Positions 10,648-18,757 of a stretch of 64,000 bases of DNA are shown here, piece by piece. This DNA is from Legionellaceae bacterium UBA6148 (lineage in GTDB: Bacteria > Pseudomonadota > Gammaproteobacteria > Legionellales > Legionellaceae), in assembly GCA_002423125.1 (NCBI GenBank), contig DIUW01000055.1:38623-102622 (forward strand), given 5' to 3'. How positions within the stretch are numbered: the stretch's first letter is position 1; each line of letters opens with the position of its first letter. Under the pieces are notes generated by a model, which had not been told where the DNA came from, searched no databases, and worked only from the letters and a program-made list of their open reading frames with translations. The position numbers and the translations under genes are program-made.

Positions 10648-11478
10648 ATGCGTAAATTGAGTTTATTATGTTGTATCTTACTATTGTGTTCTTGTGGCGA
10701 AGACAAGTCGTTGTATAACGGCTATATTGATGCAGATATGACGTATCTTTCAAGTAATTATGCAGGTCGGTTAATTCATTTGTTTGTTGTTCGAGGTCAG
10801 GCTGTTCAGAAAAATCAACGCTTATTCAAGCTTGAACAAACCAGTGAGAAATTCGGAGTTGATATCAGCGAATTTACTCAAAATAATCTGTTGTCGCAGA
10901 GAAAACAAATTCTCGATCAAATTCGGTATAACGAGATTAATTATCGTCGAACCTTGCAAATACGAAAACAAGACGCAGCGAGTCAGAATGATGTTGACGT
11001 TGCTACAAAAGATCGCGATGTTTTAAAAAATCAGCTAGCGGCTATCGACTTTCAGATTAAGAGTAGTCAGGTTGATACTGCAGATAAACAGTGGCAAGTC
11101 GCACGAAAAGAAAACTATGCGACTGACTCAGGGATTATTTTCGATACCTATTTTACTCAAGGTGAGTATGCTCAGGCAGGTCAACCGGTTGTTTCGCTGA
11201 TTACTCCAAAAAATATTAAAGTCATTTTTTTTGTGTCTGAAAAAGACCTCAATAAAATTCAACTGAATCATAAAGTCAAATTATTGACCGATGGCAATAC
11301 TTTACTCGGAACAGGAACAATTCGCTACATTTCAAATACAGCTCAATATACACCACCTATTATATTTTCGCGTGAAGACCGTCAAAGTCTTGTTTTTAGA
11401 GTCGAAGCAGGGCTCGATAAGCCCGATCTCAATCAAGTGCATCTTGGTCAACCCGTTTCATTAAGGCTTGTTCCATGA
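10648..11478 (+). CDS. HlyD/YbhG-family membrane fusion lipoprotein of an ABC exporter
   Basis: 276 aa from ATG 10648, which has AGGA eight bases upstream. The open frame extends back into the repeat element, but those codons are not believable. The N-terminus has a hydrophobic stretch and lipobox-like LCSC, suggesting a lipidated periplasmic adaptor. The biotinyl-lipoyl-like half motif GRLIHLFVVRGQAVQKNQRL and a long alpha-helical hairpin (about 65-150) precede the beta-barrel region with GIIFDTYFTQGEYAQAGQPV. It should link the ABC permease to the outer-membrane factor. It overlaps the ATPase gene by 4 bases. Confidence 0.85.
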   Translation: MRKLSLLCCILLLCSCGEDKSLYNGYIDADMTYLSSNYAGRLIHLFVVRGQAVQKNQRLFKLEQTSEKFGVDISEFTQNNLLSQRKQILDQIRYNEINYRRTLQIRKQDAASQNDVDVATKDRDVLKNQLAAIDFQIKSSQVDTADKQWQVARKENYATDSGIIFDTYFTQGEYAQAGQPVVSLITPKNIKVIFFVSEKDLNKIQLNHKVKLLTDGNTLLGTGTIRYISNTAQYTPPIIFSREDRQSLVFRVEAGLDKPDLNQVHLGQPVSLRLVP

Positions 11479-12377
11479 CTGATCTTGCAATCGATATTCA
11501 GGGTTTAACTAAAATATTTGATGATAAAACAGTCGTTGATAATATTTCTTTAAAAATAGAAAAAGGGATGGTGTATGGTGTTCTTGGTTCAAACGGCAGC
11601 GGAAAAACAACGACCATTCGTATGATTTGTGGGCTGTTAACGCCAACGTCTGGGACGGGATTTTGTCTTGGGTATGATATTCGAACACAATCCGCAGAGA
11701 TTAAATTAAGTATTGGTTACATGCCACAGAAATTTAGTCTATATGTCGGTTTGACTGTTTATGAAAATTTACACTTTTTTGCCGATATTTATCAGGTAAA
11801 CGATCCTCAATCATCGATTGATGCCGTGATGAGTGATCTTGAACTGACCCCTTATCGAAATATTAAAGCGGGTCATTTATCCGGTGGTTGGAAACAACGC
11901 TTGGCGCTTGCATGTTGTTTGCTGCATAAGCCGGAGTTGTTATTTCTTGATGAGCCGACCGCTGGTATTGATCCAAAGGCACGTAAAGATTTTTGGAATT
12001 ATTTGTATAAAATATCGATTCGAGATGGAACGACGATATTGATTACCACGCATTACATGGATGAGGCTGAAAAATGCACTGACTTGGCATACATTAATTT
12101 GGGTGACTTATTATATTCAGGGCCGACAAAGGATCTTTTACCGTTTTCTAAAGTTAAAACCTATCGTATTGATGCTTCTCGTCAATTGATTAATCAATTA
12201 AGTGATACCATTACACGTTTACATCCAAAACTGTTGGTCTCTGTTACCAATAATGAGTTACGCATTTCTTCTCGGAATTTAGAACTTCTTAATCAATTTA
12301 TTCAACAGAACAAGGAGTACGCGCTTCAAGAAATGACGCCGAGTTTTGAAGAGGTTTTTATTGGATTGATGCAATAA
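11475..12377 (+). CDS. ABC exporter ATPase (DrrA/YbhF-like)
   Basis: 300 aa with a single nucleotide-binding domain. Walker A is GSNGSGKTTTIRM (about 39-51), the Q-loop is in YMPQKFSLY, the signature is LSGGWKQRLALACCL (about 139-153), Walker B is LLFLDEPTAGIDP and the switch His is in TTHYMDEAE. The C-terminal extension from about 230 is typical of ABC-2 drug and antibiotic exporters. E. coli YbhF has two such domains; here there is one, so a homodimer is expected. It overlaps its neighbours on both sides by 4 and 1 bases. Confidence 0.9.
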   Translation: MTDLAIDIQGLTKIFDDKTVVDNISLKIEKGMVYGVLGSNGSGKTTTIRMICGLLTPTSGTGFCLGYDIRTQSAEIKLSIGYMPQKFSLYVGLTVYENLHFFADIYQVNDPQSSIDAVMSDLELTPYRNIKAGHLSGGWKQRLALACCLLHKPELLFLDEPTAGIDPKARKDFWNYLYKISIRDGTTILITTHYMDEAEKCTDLAYINLGDLLYSGPTKDLLPFSKVKTYRIDASRQLINQLSDTITRLHPKLLVSVTNNELRISSRNLELLNQFIQQNKEYALQEMTPSFEEVFIGLMQ

Positions 12378-13534
12378 TGTTATTATCTAAGCACTTATCA
12401 TCGATATCTTATTTGCGCATCATAGGTCTTATCCGCAAGGAATTTACACTGATCCTTCGAGATAAAGGGACGATTGCTATGTTGGTGATACTCCCTGTGA
12501 TGTTATTGATTTTGTTTGGCTTCGCTATCGATCTGGATCCAAAACATCTTCCCACCGCCATCATTAGCTATGACCATTCACCCTTGACGCGTAATTTCGT
12601 CAGTAATCTGCAAACGTCTCGATATTTTAATATTGTAGATACCGCAACGGATGAGTTTGCTGTTCGGCAACAGCTTGATAGTGGGAAGATAAGCTTTGCA
12701 ATGATTATTCCGCCAGATTTTACCCGAAAATATATTCGAGAAGAAAATCCGCAACTGTTAGTTGAAATTGACGGATCTGATCCAGGAAGTAGTGCATCGG
12801 CATTAGGAAACGTACAACCCATTTTAACAATGGCGATTGATCAATTTAACAAGCAGGGGCTTATGACGACGCTGCCGAATACATCCAAGCGATCCGTCAA
12901 TTTGACGATTCACCGACTTTACAATGAATCAAATCGTAGTGCATTTAATATTGTACCTGGACTCATCGGTGTTTTATTAACCTTGACGATGGTGATGTTA
13001 ACGTCCACTGCAATCACATCTGAATTCGAGTCGGGTACTATGGAAGTGCTGCTGAGCACACCGTTACTGCCTACGGAAATTATTTTAGGTAAAGTGATAC
13101 CCTATATTTTATTAGGATATTTACAGTTAACCAGTGTTCTTCTCTTTGGAAAATTGCTGATTCATATCCCCATTCAGGGTAGTCTTTTTTTACTTTATTT
13201 GGCGGCAGCGCCTTTTATTATCGCAAATTTGATGGTCGGTATGATTTTTTCGACCCTTGCCACGACGCCCATGCAGGCAATGCAGCTCAGTATGTTTTAT
13301 CAGCTACCTTCTATGTTTTTATCCGGTTATGTATTTTCTTTTTATGGTATGCCGATGTGGGCGCAATCAATTGGTTATTGTTTGCCAATGACATATTTTA
13401 CGCGAATCACTCGGGGGATTATGCTGAAGGGGAACGAATTTTCACAAATTATGCCGAATATTGTGCCCATTGTATTGATAGCATTTGTTTTGATTCTGCT
13501 AACGAGTATATTTTTTAGAAAAACATTGGATTAA
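12377..13534 (+). CDS. ABC-2 type permease (YbhS/YbhR-like)
   Basis: 385 aa with the ABC-2 layout: a first helix at about 30-50 (LVILPVMLLILFGFAIDL), a large periplasmic domain (about 55-190), then five helices. The conserved ITSEFESGTMEVLLSTPL segment lies before the helical block. One permease gene is present, so it probably works as a homodimer with the upstream ATPase. The substrate cannot be told from sequence. The adjacent HlyD-like adaptor and outer-membrane factor suggest export across both membranes. Confidence 0.9.
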   Translation: MLLSKHLSSISYLRIIGLIRKEFTLILRDKGTIAMLVILPVMLLILFGFAIDLDPKHLPTAIISYDHSPLTRNFVSNLQTSRYFNIVDTATDEFAVRQQLDSGKISFAMIIPPDFTRKYIREENPQLLVEIDGSDPGSSASALGNVQPILTMAIDQFNKQGLMTTLPNTSKRSVNLTIHRLYNESNRSAFNIVPGLIGVLLTLTMVMLTSTAITSEFESGTMEVLLSTPLLPTEIILGKVIPYILLGYLQLTSVLLFGKLLIHIPIQGSLFLLYLAAAPFIIANLMVGMIFSTLATTPMQAMQLSMFYQLPSMFLSGYVFSFYGMPMWAQSIGYCLPMTYFTRITRGIMLKGNEFSQIMPNIVPIVLIAFVLILLTSIFFRKTLD

Positions 13535-13541
13535 GGAGCGG

Positions 13542-14984
13542 ATGATGATGAAAAAGAGGAACAGGAATCTATTTTTCATCGTTTTGATGTTTTTACTAGA
13601 GGGTTGTAAAACGACGCCTCCTTCTCATTTTCAAGCGGATATTACCGCACCCCAAACCACTCGAACTGGAATCAAAATAGTCGATAATTCAAATGATTTA
13701 AGTCAGGTTCTGTGGTGGGAAAAAATGCATGACCCTCAACTCAATCACTTAATTCACGATGCACTGATGCATAATAATCAAATTCTGAATGCTCAAGCGA
13801 ATATCCTTCAAGCGCAGGCTCAACTACAACAAGCACGGTTTGCATGGATTCCTACACTGAATGCAACGGGTAACGGATTTGTGGGTGGAGGCTGGGATAG
13901 TCAATTTTTTCCACAAGGTGCTTTGGCGCGGAGTGGAGCATTGAGTCAACTAGGGGCGATTCACTTTCGTGGCTATGCGAGTGGATTTGTCCCTCATTAT
14001 TCGCTGAATATTTTAGCAAACATGAATCGAGATAAATTAGCAAAAGCCACGCTTAATATGCAAAAGGCGGCATATCAATCGGTACGATTAAGCGTTATTA
14101 GTCAGATAAGCGGAGCCTATTTCATGCTCTTAGGTCAAAAGGAGCAGCTTAAAGAGCAATCACAACTCATTCGTGATTTGAAAGAAGTGCGTCGATTGGA
14201 ACAGGTTCGATTTAAACGAGGGGCGAGTGATTTATCAACCATTACGAATCTTGATAGTCAAATCGCAACAAACCAAGCTAGCTTGGATTCAATCCAAAAT
14301 AGTCTTTCTCAAGTTGAAAATTCAATTCAAGTCTTGCTCAATCATAATCCTGGTCCAGTTGTGACCCATCGGACGATCAATACACTTCCTGTTCGTGGAT
14401 TAATTCCAGCTCATATCCCTTCATCGGTATTGAAGAGTCGTCCTGACATCATCATGGCTCAAGAAAACTTGAAGATAGCTGAGTCGAACATTGGAATGGC
14501 CTATTCTAATTTTTTCCCAACACTTTCTCTGACAGGGTTGTTTGGTAGGGCGTCTGTAGAATTGTCACATTTATTATCGTTGAGTACTGGTTTGTGGATT
14601 ACGCAAGCCGCTGCATCATTACCTTTACTAAATGGTGCATCATATGAGCAAATCAAAGCTGCGAAAGCAGGGTATTCGGCGGCTTGTTTTTCTTATATTC
14701 AAACAATGAAATCTGTTTTTGCTGATGTTGATAATAGTTTGATGAATCAGCAAAAGATGTATGCCATTTATGTCAATCAATTAAAAGCGCTTCAGGCATC
14801 ACAAACATTGTATCGCTTAGTCTTGGCCAGATACAAAGCGGGAGCCAAAGATTATCGCGACGTTGCCAACGCACAACTCAATGTTGATTATGCTAAGCTT
14901 GATTTAAATTCGGCTAAAATGCAGCAATTGGATAGCATCGTAGAGGTCTATCAAGCGCTGGCTGGTGGGTATAATCCTAGATAA
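13542..14984 (+). CDS. NodT/OprM-type outer membrane factor lipoprotein
   Basis: 480 aa with a signal peptide and lipobox (LLEGC near residue 23), then two related outer-membrane efflux repeats. VLWWEKMHDPQLNHLIHDAL near the start and LKSRPDIIMAQENLKIAESNIGMAYSNFFPT (about 305-335) are hallmark segments. The second repeat ends in ARYKAGAKDYRDVANAQLNV. It should form the trimeric outer-membrane channel for the preceding adaptor and ABC transporter. It begins 7 bases after the permease, so the four genes form one operon. Confidence 0.92.
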   Translation: MMMKKRNRNLFFIVLMFLLEGCKTTPPSHFQADITAPQTTRTGIKIVDNSNDLSQVLWWEKMHDPQLNHLIHDALMHNNQILNAQANILQAQAQLQQARFAWIPTLNATGNGFVGGGWDSQFFPQGALARSGALSQLGAIHFRGYASGFVPHYSLNILANMNRDKLAKATLNMQKAAYQSVRLSVISQISGAYFMLLGQKEQLKEQSQLIRDLKEVRRLEQVRFKRGASDLSTITNLDSQIATNQASLDSIQNSLSQVENSIQVLLNHNPGPVVTHRTINTLPVRGLIPAHIPSSVLKSRPDIIMAQENLKIAESNIGMAYSNFFPTLSLTGLFGRASVELSHLLSLSTGLWITQAAASLPLLNGASYEQIKAAKAGYSAACFSYIQTMKSVFADVDNSLMNQQKMYAIYVNQLKALQASQTLYRLVLARYKAGAKDYRDVANAQLNVDYAKLDLNSAKMQQLDSIVEVYQALAGGYNPR

Positions 14985-15007
14985 AGCAATTGTTTATTTC
15001 TTCCTGC

Positions 15008-15108
15008 CTATCCGGTTGCCGCATATACTTGATAATTTCGTCATTGCGAGGAACGAAGCAATCCAGGGTTCCGTGCTTTAAACTCTGGGTTGCATCGAGA
15101 CTCGACGC
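15008..15108. repeat. Degenerate copy of the GCGAGGAACGAAGC palindromic repeat
   Basis: CTATCCGGTTG at 15008-15018, then TCATTGCGAGGAACGAAGCA near 15041-15060 and a decayed right arm (CTCTGGGTTGC, then divergent). The same order, with intact arms, is found at 18638-18730. Related GCGAGGAACGAAGC palindromes are common as dispersed repeats in several bacterial groups. Confidence 0.65.
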
Positions 15109-15334
15109 GCTTATGCAATTGATTTTAAAAAATATAAAAAACATAGCGAGCGTTAAACGTAAGAGGCATATGGCCGTATTGAATGATGATGTGCGTACAA
15201 CCCTGATAAAAGGGTTAATTTAACTTAATATTCGATAATAGCCCGCGTGCGTTACCGGTTTTTTAATCAGGACTTTCATGAAAAATTGGACGTTGCATTA
15301 ATTTAAGATGCGGTTGCCCTGAGGCAGGTATTTC

Positions 15335-15363
15335 TTGACTGTCCTCGACGGCCTATATATTCT
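15335..15363 (+). promoter_or_regulatory. Candidate promoter of the second Mce operon
   Basis: TTGACT at 15335-15340, a 17-base spacer and TATTCT at 15358-15363, about 47 bases upstream of the MlaE-like start. A TATATT box at 15356 is an alternative -10. Confidence 0.45.
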
Positions 15364-15409
15364 AGTATTTTAATGGATTAAATTTGCTTCAAATCATGAG
15401 GATGAACGC

Positions 15410-16168
15410 ATGACGGTACCCCATAGGATTCGTTATTCTAATGTGTCGTTTGTTGAGTTGATTGTTGTATTTTTTCGCTTTTTGGGGCATCTGGCTTGTT
15501 GTACTCAGGAGGTTATAACACGTAAAACCTCTATTTCTTGGCTCAATCTTCTTAATGTCATCTTTCGATCAGGTGTAAGACTGGTTATCCCCGTTGTCGT
15601 GATTAGCTCGCTCATGGGCGTATCATTAGTGCTTAATATCTATAGCAGCTTAAGTCCGTTTAATTTACAAAATAAAGCGTTTATCATTGCACAAAACATT
15701 TTTTTTTATGATGCGCTTCCCTTGGTTATTAATATCGTACTCTCGATACAAATAGCGTTAAATTTAGTGAATGAACGAGGTAGTGCGTTACAAAAAACGG
15801 CTCATCAAACACTCGTAATTGATATTATTCCATTATTGATTGGGATTAATATTTGTGCATTATCACTTTACATCTATTCGATTATTTCTGTTTTTGTCAG
15901 TACGTTTTTATGTTTTCGCTATTTTTTAAAAGCAGATATTCATGAGTATATTCTCCAACTATCAACGAGCATCACGAGCTATAACATTTTATTTTCTATT
16001 TTGAAAACATTTTTATTTTGTACGCTGATCAGTGTTATCGCAGGGTTTTATTATTATCAAGTCGCTGAAGGTTATTTATCGGTACGCAAAGCGGTGTCCC
16101 GCATCATGACTCGTAGCTTTGCCGCTTTGGTCGTGAGTGTCGTTTATTTTAAATTTCTGGATTATTGA
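15410..16168 (+). CDS. Divergent MlaE/YrbE-family permease
   Basis: 252 aa membrane protein. Similarity to MlaE is mostly structural and positional: a first amphipathic region, a helix with VVISSLMGVSLVLNIYSSL, an ERGSALQKTAHQTL loop where MlaE has the GSALTAE-type coupling segment, and a C-terminal GFYYYQVAEGYLSVRKAVSR like the MlaE end. It is much more diverged than the mlaE at 3997. GAGG upstream of the ATG supports the start. Two genes for an MCE protein and a PqiC-like lipoprotein follow, so it is the permease of a second lipid-transport system. No ATPase gene is adjacent. Confidence 0.75.
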   Translation: MTVPHRIRYSNVSFVELIVVFFRFLGHLACCTQEVITRKTSISWLNLLNVIFRSGVRLVIPVVVISSLMGVSLVLNIYSSLSPFNLQNKAFIIAQNIFFYDALPLVINIVLSIQIALNLVNERGSALQKTAHQTLVIDIIPLLIGINICALSLYIYSIISVFVSTFLCFRYFLKADIHEYILQLSTSITSYNILFSILKTFLFCTLISVIAGFYYYQVAEGYLSVRKAVSRIMTRSFAALVVSVVYFKFLDY

Positions 16169-16180
16169 GGGCTATAAGGA

Positions 16181-16936
16181 ATGCGTATCGAGCGATTTTA
16201 TACATTAGTGGGGTTATTTATTGGTGGTGCGGCTATTTTAATGGTGACCACTGCGATATTTTTTTATAATAATTATTTACACCAGAAGGAAGGCACCTAT
16301 GTTATGTTTTTTAATGGGTCACTTCGTGGTCTGGACGTTGCGTCAATAGTAACCTATCGAGGTGTTAAAATTGGGGAAGTCAATCTGATTGAATTGACAG
16401 AGAGTGAAAAGGATCAAGAAATAAAAATTCCAGTTTATGTACAATTTTATATTGAGAAATCATTTGTAGGCAAAAAAAATCCCGTAAAGTTATTAATTGA
16501 ACAGGGGTACGTTGCTCAAATAACACAGCCTAATTTCTTAACGGGCACGTCTTCGATTGCCCTTATTAAACAGCAGGATCCTTCAGCTATCAAAAAAATA
16601 CCGACGGAAACGTATCGGGATTATCCTATTTTCCCCACAAGAATTACCGTTCAAAAACGGATGTCTATGAATGTCGTCTTAAACACTGCGCATAAGACAT
16701 TGCTTGATATTAGTGTCTTTATAAATTCATCTCAAGTCCGAGAAACATTCGATGCTGCAACGAAAATGGCTGCTAATCTTGAAATGTTAGCCTCTAATCT
16801 TGATCAAAAAATACCTGGGTTCATTGATATATTTGACCGGAGTTTATTGCAGTTTTCTGCGGCGGCAAATTCAATGCAAAATTTCACGGATTATTTAGTG
16901 CAACATCCTGAATCATTATTACGAGGAAAACGATGA
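16181..16936 (+). CDS. MCE-domain (MlaD-like) protein
   Basis: 251 aa. An N-terminal membrane helix (about 8-30) is followed by one MCE domain (about 38-130) with SLRGLDVASIVTYRGVKIGEV and the NFLTGTSSIAL segment. A C-terminal region of about 120 residues includes helix-forming stretches that may form a coiled bundle or tunnel, as in longer MCE proteins. It is expected to form an inner-membrane hexamer facing the periplasm. It is 12 bases after the permease and overlaps the lipoprotein gene by 4 bases (ATGA). Confidence 0.85.
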   Translation: MRIERFYTLVGLFIGGAAILMVTTAIFFYNNYLHQKEGTYVMFFNGSLRGLDVASIVTYRGVKIGEVNLIELTESEKDQEIKIPVYVQFYIEKSFVGKKNPVKLLIEQGYVAQITQPNFLTGTSSIALIKQQDPSAIKKIPTETYRDYPIFPTRITVQKRMSMNVVLNTAHKTLLDISVFINSSQVRETFDAATKMAANLEMLASNLDQKIPGFIDIFDRSLLQFSAAANSMQNFTDYLVQHPESLLRGKR

Positions 16937-17508
16937 AAATATTTTCAATAGGGATATTGTTTTGTATCGAGCTACTGCTTACATCGTGTACTCGTAGTCC
17001 TGACGCTACATTCTATGTACTGAGTCCTATTCCGTATCAAATAAGCCATTCTCATAAATATCAAGATTTGCGCATAGGTATTAATGACGTTAGTACGCCT
17101 GCTTATATGTCAAAACCTGAAATTATTATTCATGACTCCGTGCATCATGTTGAATTGAAAAATTTTCATCAGTGGGCCGGATCGTTGAATAGCAATATGC
17201 AGCGTGTCATTGCAGCAAACCTCTCCACCTTACTTCCTGGAGCTGCTGTTGCAACGGTACCTTGGGACATCAAATTTAAACCAAACTACCAACTTCAAAT
17301 TGATATTTCACAATTTGAAGTTGATTTCTCAGGTGATAGTGTATTACGTGCTGATTATTTAATTTATGCTGAGGATAAGCTTTATAAAAAGGGAACGCTT
17401 TATTATCATTTAAAAATATCTCAAGTCACCGTAGAATCATTGGTTTCCAGTATGAATGACAATTTAACGCATTTGACGAAGGATCTGGCTAAAATTTTAG
17501 CTCGGTAA
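16933..17508 (+). CDS. PqiC-like ABC-type transport auxiliary lipoprotein
   Basis: 191 aa with a signal peptide and lipobox LTSC (Cys near residue 19). DATFYVLSPIP at the mature start is the usual beginning of the PqiC/YmbA auxiliary lipoprotein family. Later segments (LRIGINDVSTPAYMSKPEI and WAGSLNSNMQRVIAANLSTL) match its pattern. These outer-membrane lipoproteins accompany MCE transporters such as PqiAB. It is the last gene of the three-gene operon and is followed by a GC-rich hairpin. Confidence 0.8.
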   Translation: MKIFSIGILFCIELLLTSCTRSPDATFYVLSPIPYQISHSHKYQDLRIGINDVSTPAYMSKPEIIIHDSVHHVELKNFHQWAGSLNSNMQRVIAANLSTLLPGAAVATVPWDIKFKPNYQLQIDISQFEVDFSGDSVLRADYLIYAEDKLYKKGTLYYHLKISQVTVESLVSSMNDNLTHLTKDLAKILAR

Positions 17509-17513
17509 TTGAG

Positions 17514-17540
17514 GTCTCCCGGGCTAACCCGGGTTGAGAC
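17514..17540 (+). terminator. Hairpin at the end of the second Mce operon
   Basis: GTCTC plus CCCGGG pairs with CCCGGG plus GAGAC around a short loop, five bases after the lipoprotein stop. The following bases (TATTTCGG) are only weakly T-rich. It may also lie at the end of the convergent minus-strand gene. Confidence 0.5.
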
Positions 17541-17557
17541 TATTTCGGTCACGTTCC

Positions 17558-18529
17558 TTACTGTGGCGACGGAGTACAATTTCCCTCTTCTGCTCTCAAT
17601 CTTGGATAATTGGAACCAGCCGCCTGTTGCCACATTGAATGCAGATGGAGTCCAACTGTTTTCAATCGTCTATCTCGGTTTTGCTCCGATTCTCTTGGAG
17701 ATACAGGCGTATCATTTGAGTTTGAGGATCGTAAAAAATCAAACGAGCTTTGAATTATTTTTAAGCAATAATCACGATAGCCGTTTGATTGGCCCAAAAC
17801 TTTTTGTGTATCAATGACTAGAGATGATGGATGATACATCTTCGGATCGATGTTAATGTAATCAATAATGTCTTGTGGAGCTTTATTTAGCACCCGCCTT
17901 TGTGCTTCCCTAACTTTTTTCACTATTTCGTTTTTCATGCGAACGAGTGCATAGCATTGTGTTGCTGTTCTTGGATCAAGAGAGAGTTGTATGTTATACA
18001 ATTCTGATTTTTTTTTATTGAAATCTTTAAGAACCTCAATGAGTCTAACCGTGAATAATAGATTTATATAAAACGTATGTACTTGAAGTGCAAATTCAGG
18101 TGATACGCCGTTGTGCATTACATCGATATAAAGCCTTGCATTTAGATCTAAAAAATCAAATGTATTGTTCAGATCCAACGCCTTGCTAGTGCTGAATAAA
18201 AAACGAGCTTTCATTTCGCAAACATTGGGTGATGTTAATATGACAGCGCGTCTAGTGCTCAACGTAAGAATTTCTTCAACAGGAAGTTTCTTATGATCAA
18301 ACAAATAAACCAAATCATAATTTGTTAGTCGAGAAAATTCATCTTTAGAGAGCGATTTTGCTCGTTCAACGGTAATAATTTTTTTCTGAACGTAATGATG
18401 TGTTAATTCATGATTTAAATTGGCACGCTCTGCTGTAGTGAGTTTATCAAATTCCTCTTGGGATAGAATTCCATCTTTTAGGAATAAATTTAAATAATTT
18501 ATCTCAGCTAGGTACGAAGGAGTTGGCAT
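17558..18529 (-). CDS. Helical-repeat protein of unknown function, effector-like
   Basis: 323 aa, mostly alpha-helical, with no signal peptide or membrane segment. Residues 1-150 contain loose repeats of about 22-28 residues with the pattern [hydrophobic]..K.G/K-I/L-L-S/T-x-E-x..L-T-x-x-E/D-x..L, for example DGILSQEEFDKLTTAERANL and KSLSKDEFSRLTNYDLVYL. The C-terminus (about 270-323) is rich in Ser, Asn, Arg and Pro and looks disordered. I do not recognise a named family. Repeats of this style occur in proteins of intracellular gammaproteobacteria, so a host-directed role is possible but unproven. It is a single gene, convergent with the Mce operon. Confidence 0.6.
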   Translation of the reverse strand: MPTPSYLAEINYLNLFLKDGILSQEEFDKLTTAERANLNHELTHHYVQKKIITVERAKSLSKDEFSRLTNYDLVYLFDHKKLPVEEILTLSTRRAVILTSPNVCEMKARFLFSTSKALDLNNTFDFLDLNARLYIDVMHNGVSPEFALQVHTFYINLLFTVRLIEVLKDFNKKKSELYNIQLSLDPRTATQCYALVRMKNEIVKKVREAQRRVLNKAPQDIIDYINIDPKMYHPSSLVIDTQKVLGQSNGYRDYCLKIIQSSFDFLRSSNSNDTPVSPRESEQNRDRRLKTVGLHLHSMWQQAAGSNYPRLRAEEGNCTPSPQ

Positions 18530-18637
18530 ATTTATTATCCAATAAAATTTAAGTAAAACATACTACTTTACACGATGCTTTAATATGAGGCAATTGAAGG
18601 ACGTTATTTGAAAGATTTTATGTTAAAATTTACCTGT

Positions 18638-18730
18638 CTATCCGGTTGTCACATCATTGTCATTGCGAGGAACGAAGCAACCCAGAGAACAGTGCTCCGA
18701 ACACTGGGTTGCTTCGTTCCTCGCAATGAC
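18638..18730. repeat. Intact GCGAGGAACGAAGC palindromic repeat with 27-bp arms
   Basis: CTATCCGGTTG (18638-18648) precedes a perfect inverted repeat. The arm 18659-18685 starts GTCATTGCGAGGAACGAAGC, and its reverse complement is at 18704-18730. The spacer is 18 bases. It is the better-preserved partner of the copy at 15008-15108 and lies 27 bases before the flgJ-like start. Confidence 0.8.
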
Positions 18731-18757
18731 GAAATTATCAATTCGTGAGTTGTAAAT

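Larger units (their letters stand above)
14985..15409. other. Gene-free 425-bp region holding a palindromic repeat and a promoter
   Basis: No credible gene. It contains a degraded repeat at 15008-15108, a short hairpin AACCCT-loop-AGGGTT near 15190 followed by a weak T-rich run that may end the exporter transcript, and a promoter-like sequence at 15335-15363 for the next operon. An open frame at 14990-15223 runs through the repeat and looks like chance. Confidence 0.6.

Noticed and set aside
14990..15223. Open reading frame in the gap after the exporter operon
   Set aside because: It runs through a known-style palindromic repeat and has no plausible ribosome-binding site or protein-like composition.
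17509..17817. Plus-strand open frame after the PqiC-like gene
   Set aside because: It starts in the terminator hairpin and lies opposite the better-supported minus-strand helical-repeat gene.
15008..18730. CRISPR array
   Set aside because: The repeated sequences here are two palindromic copies 3.6 kb apart, not regularly spaced repeats, and no cas gene is present.
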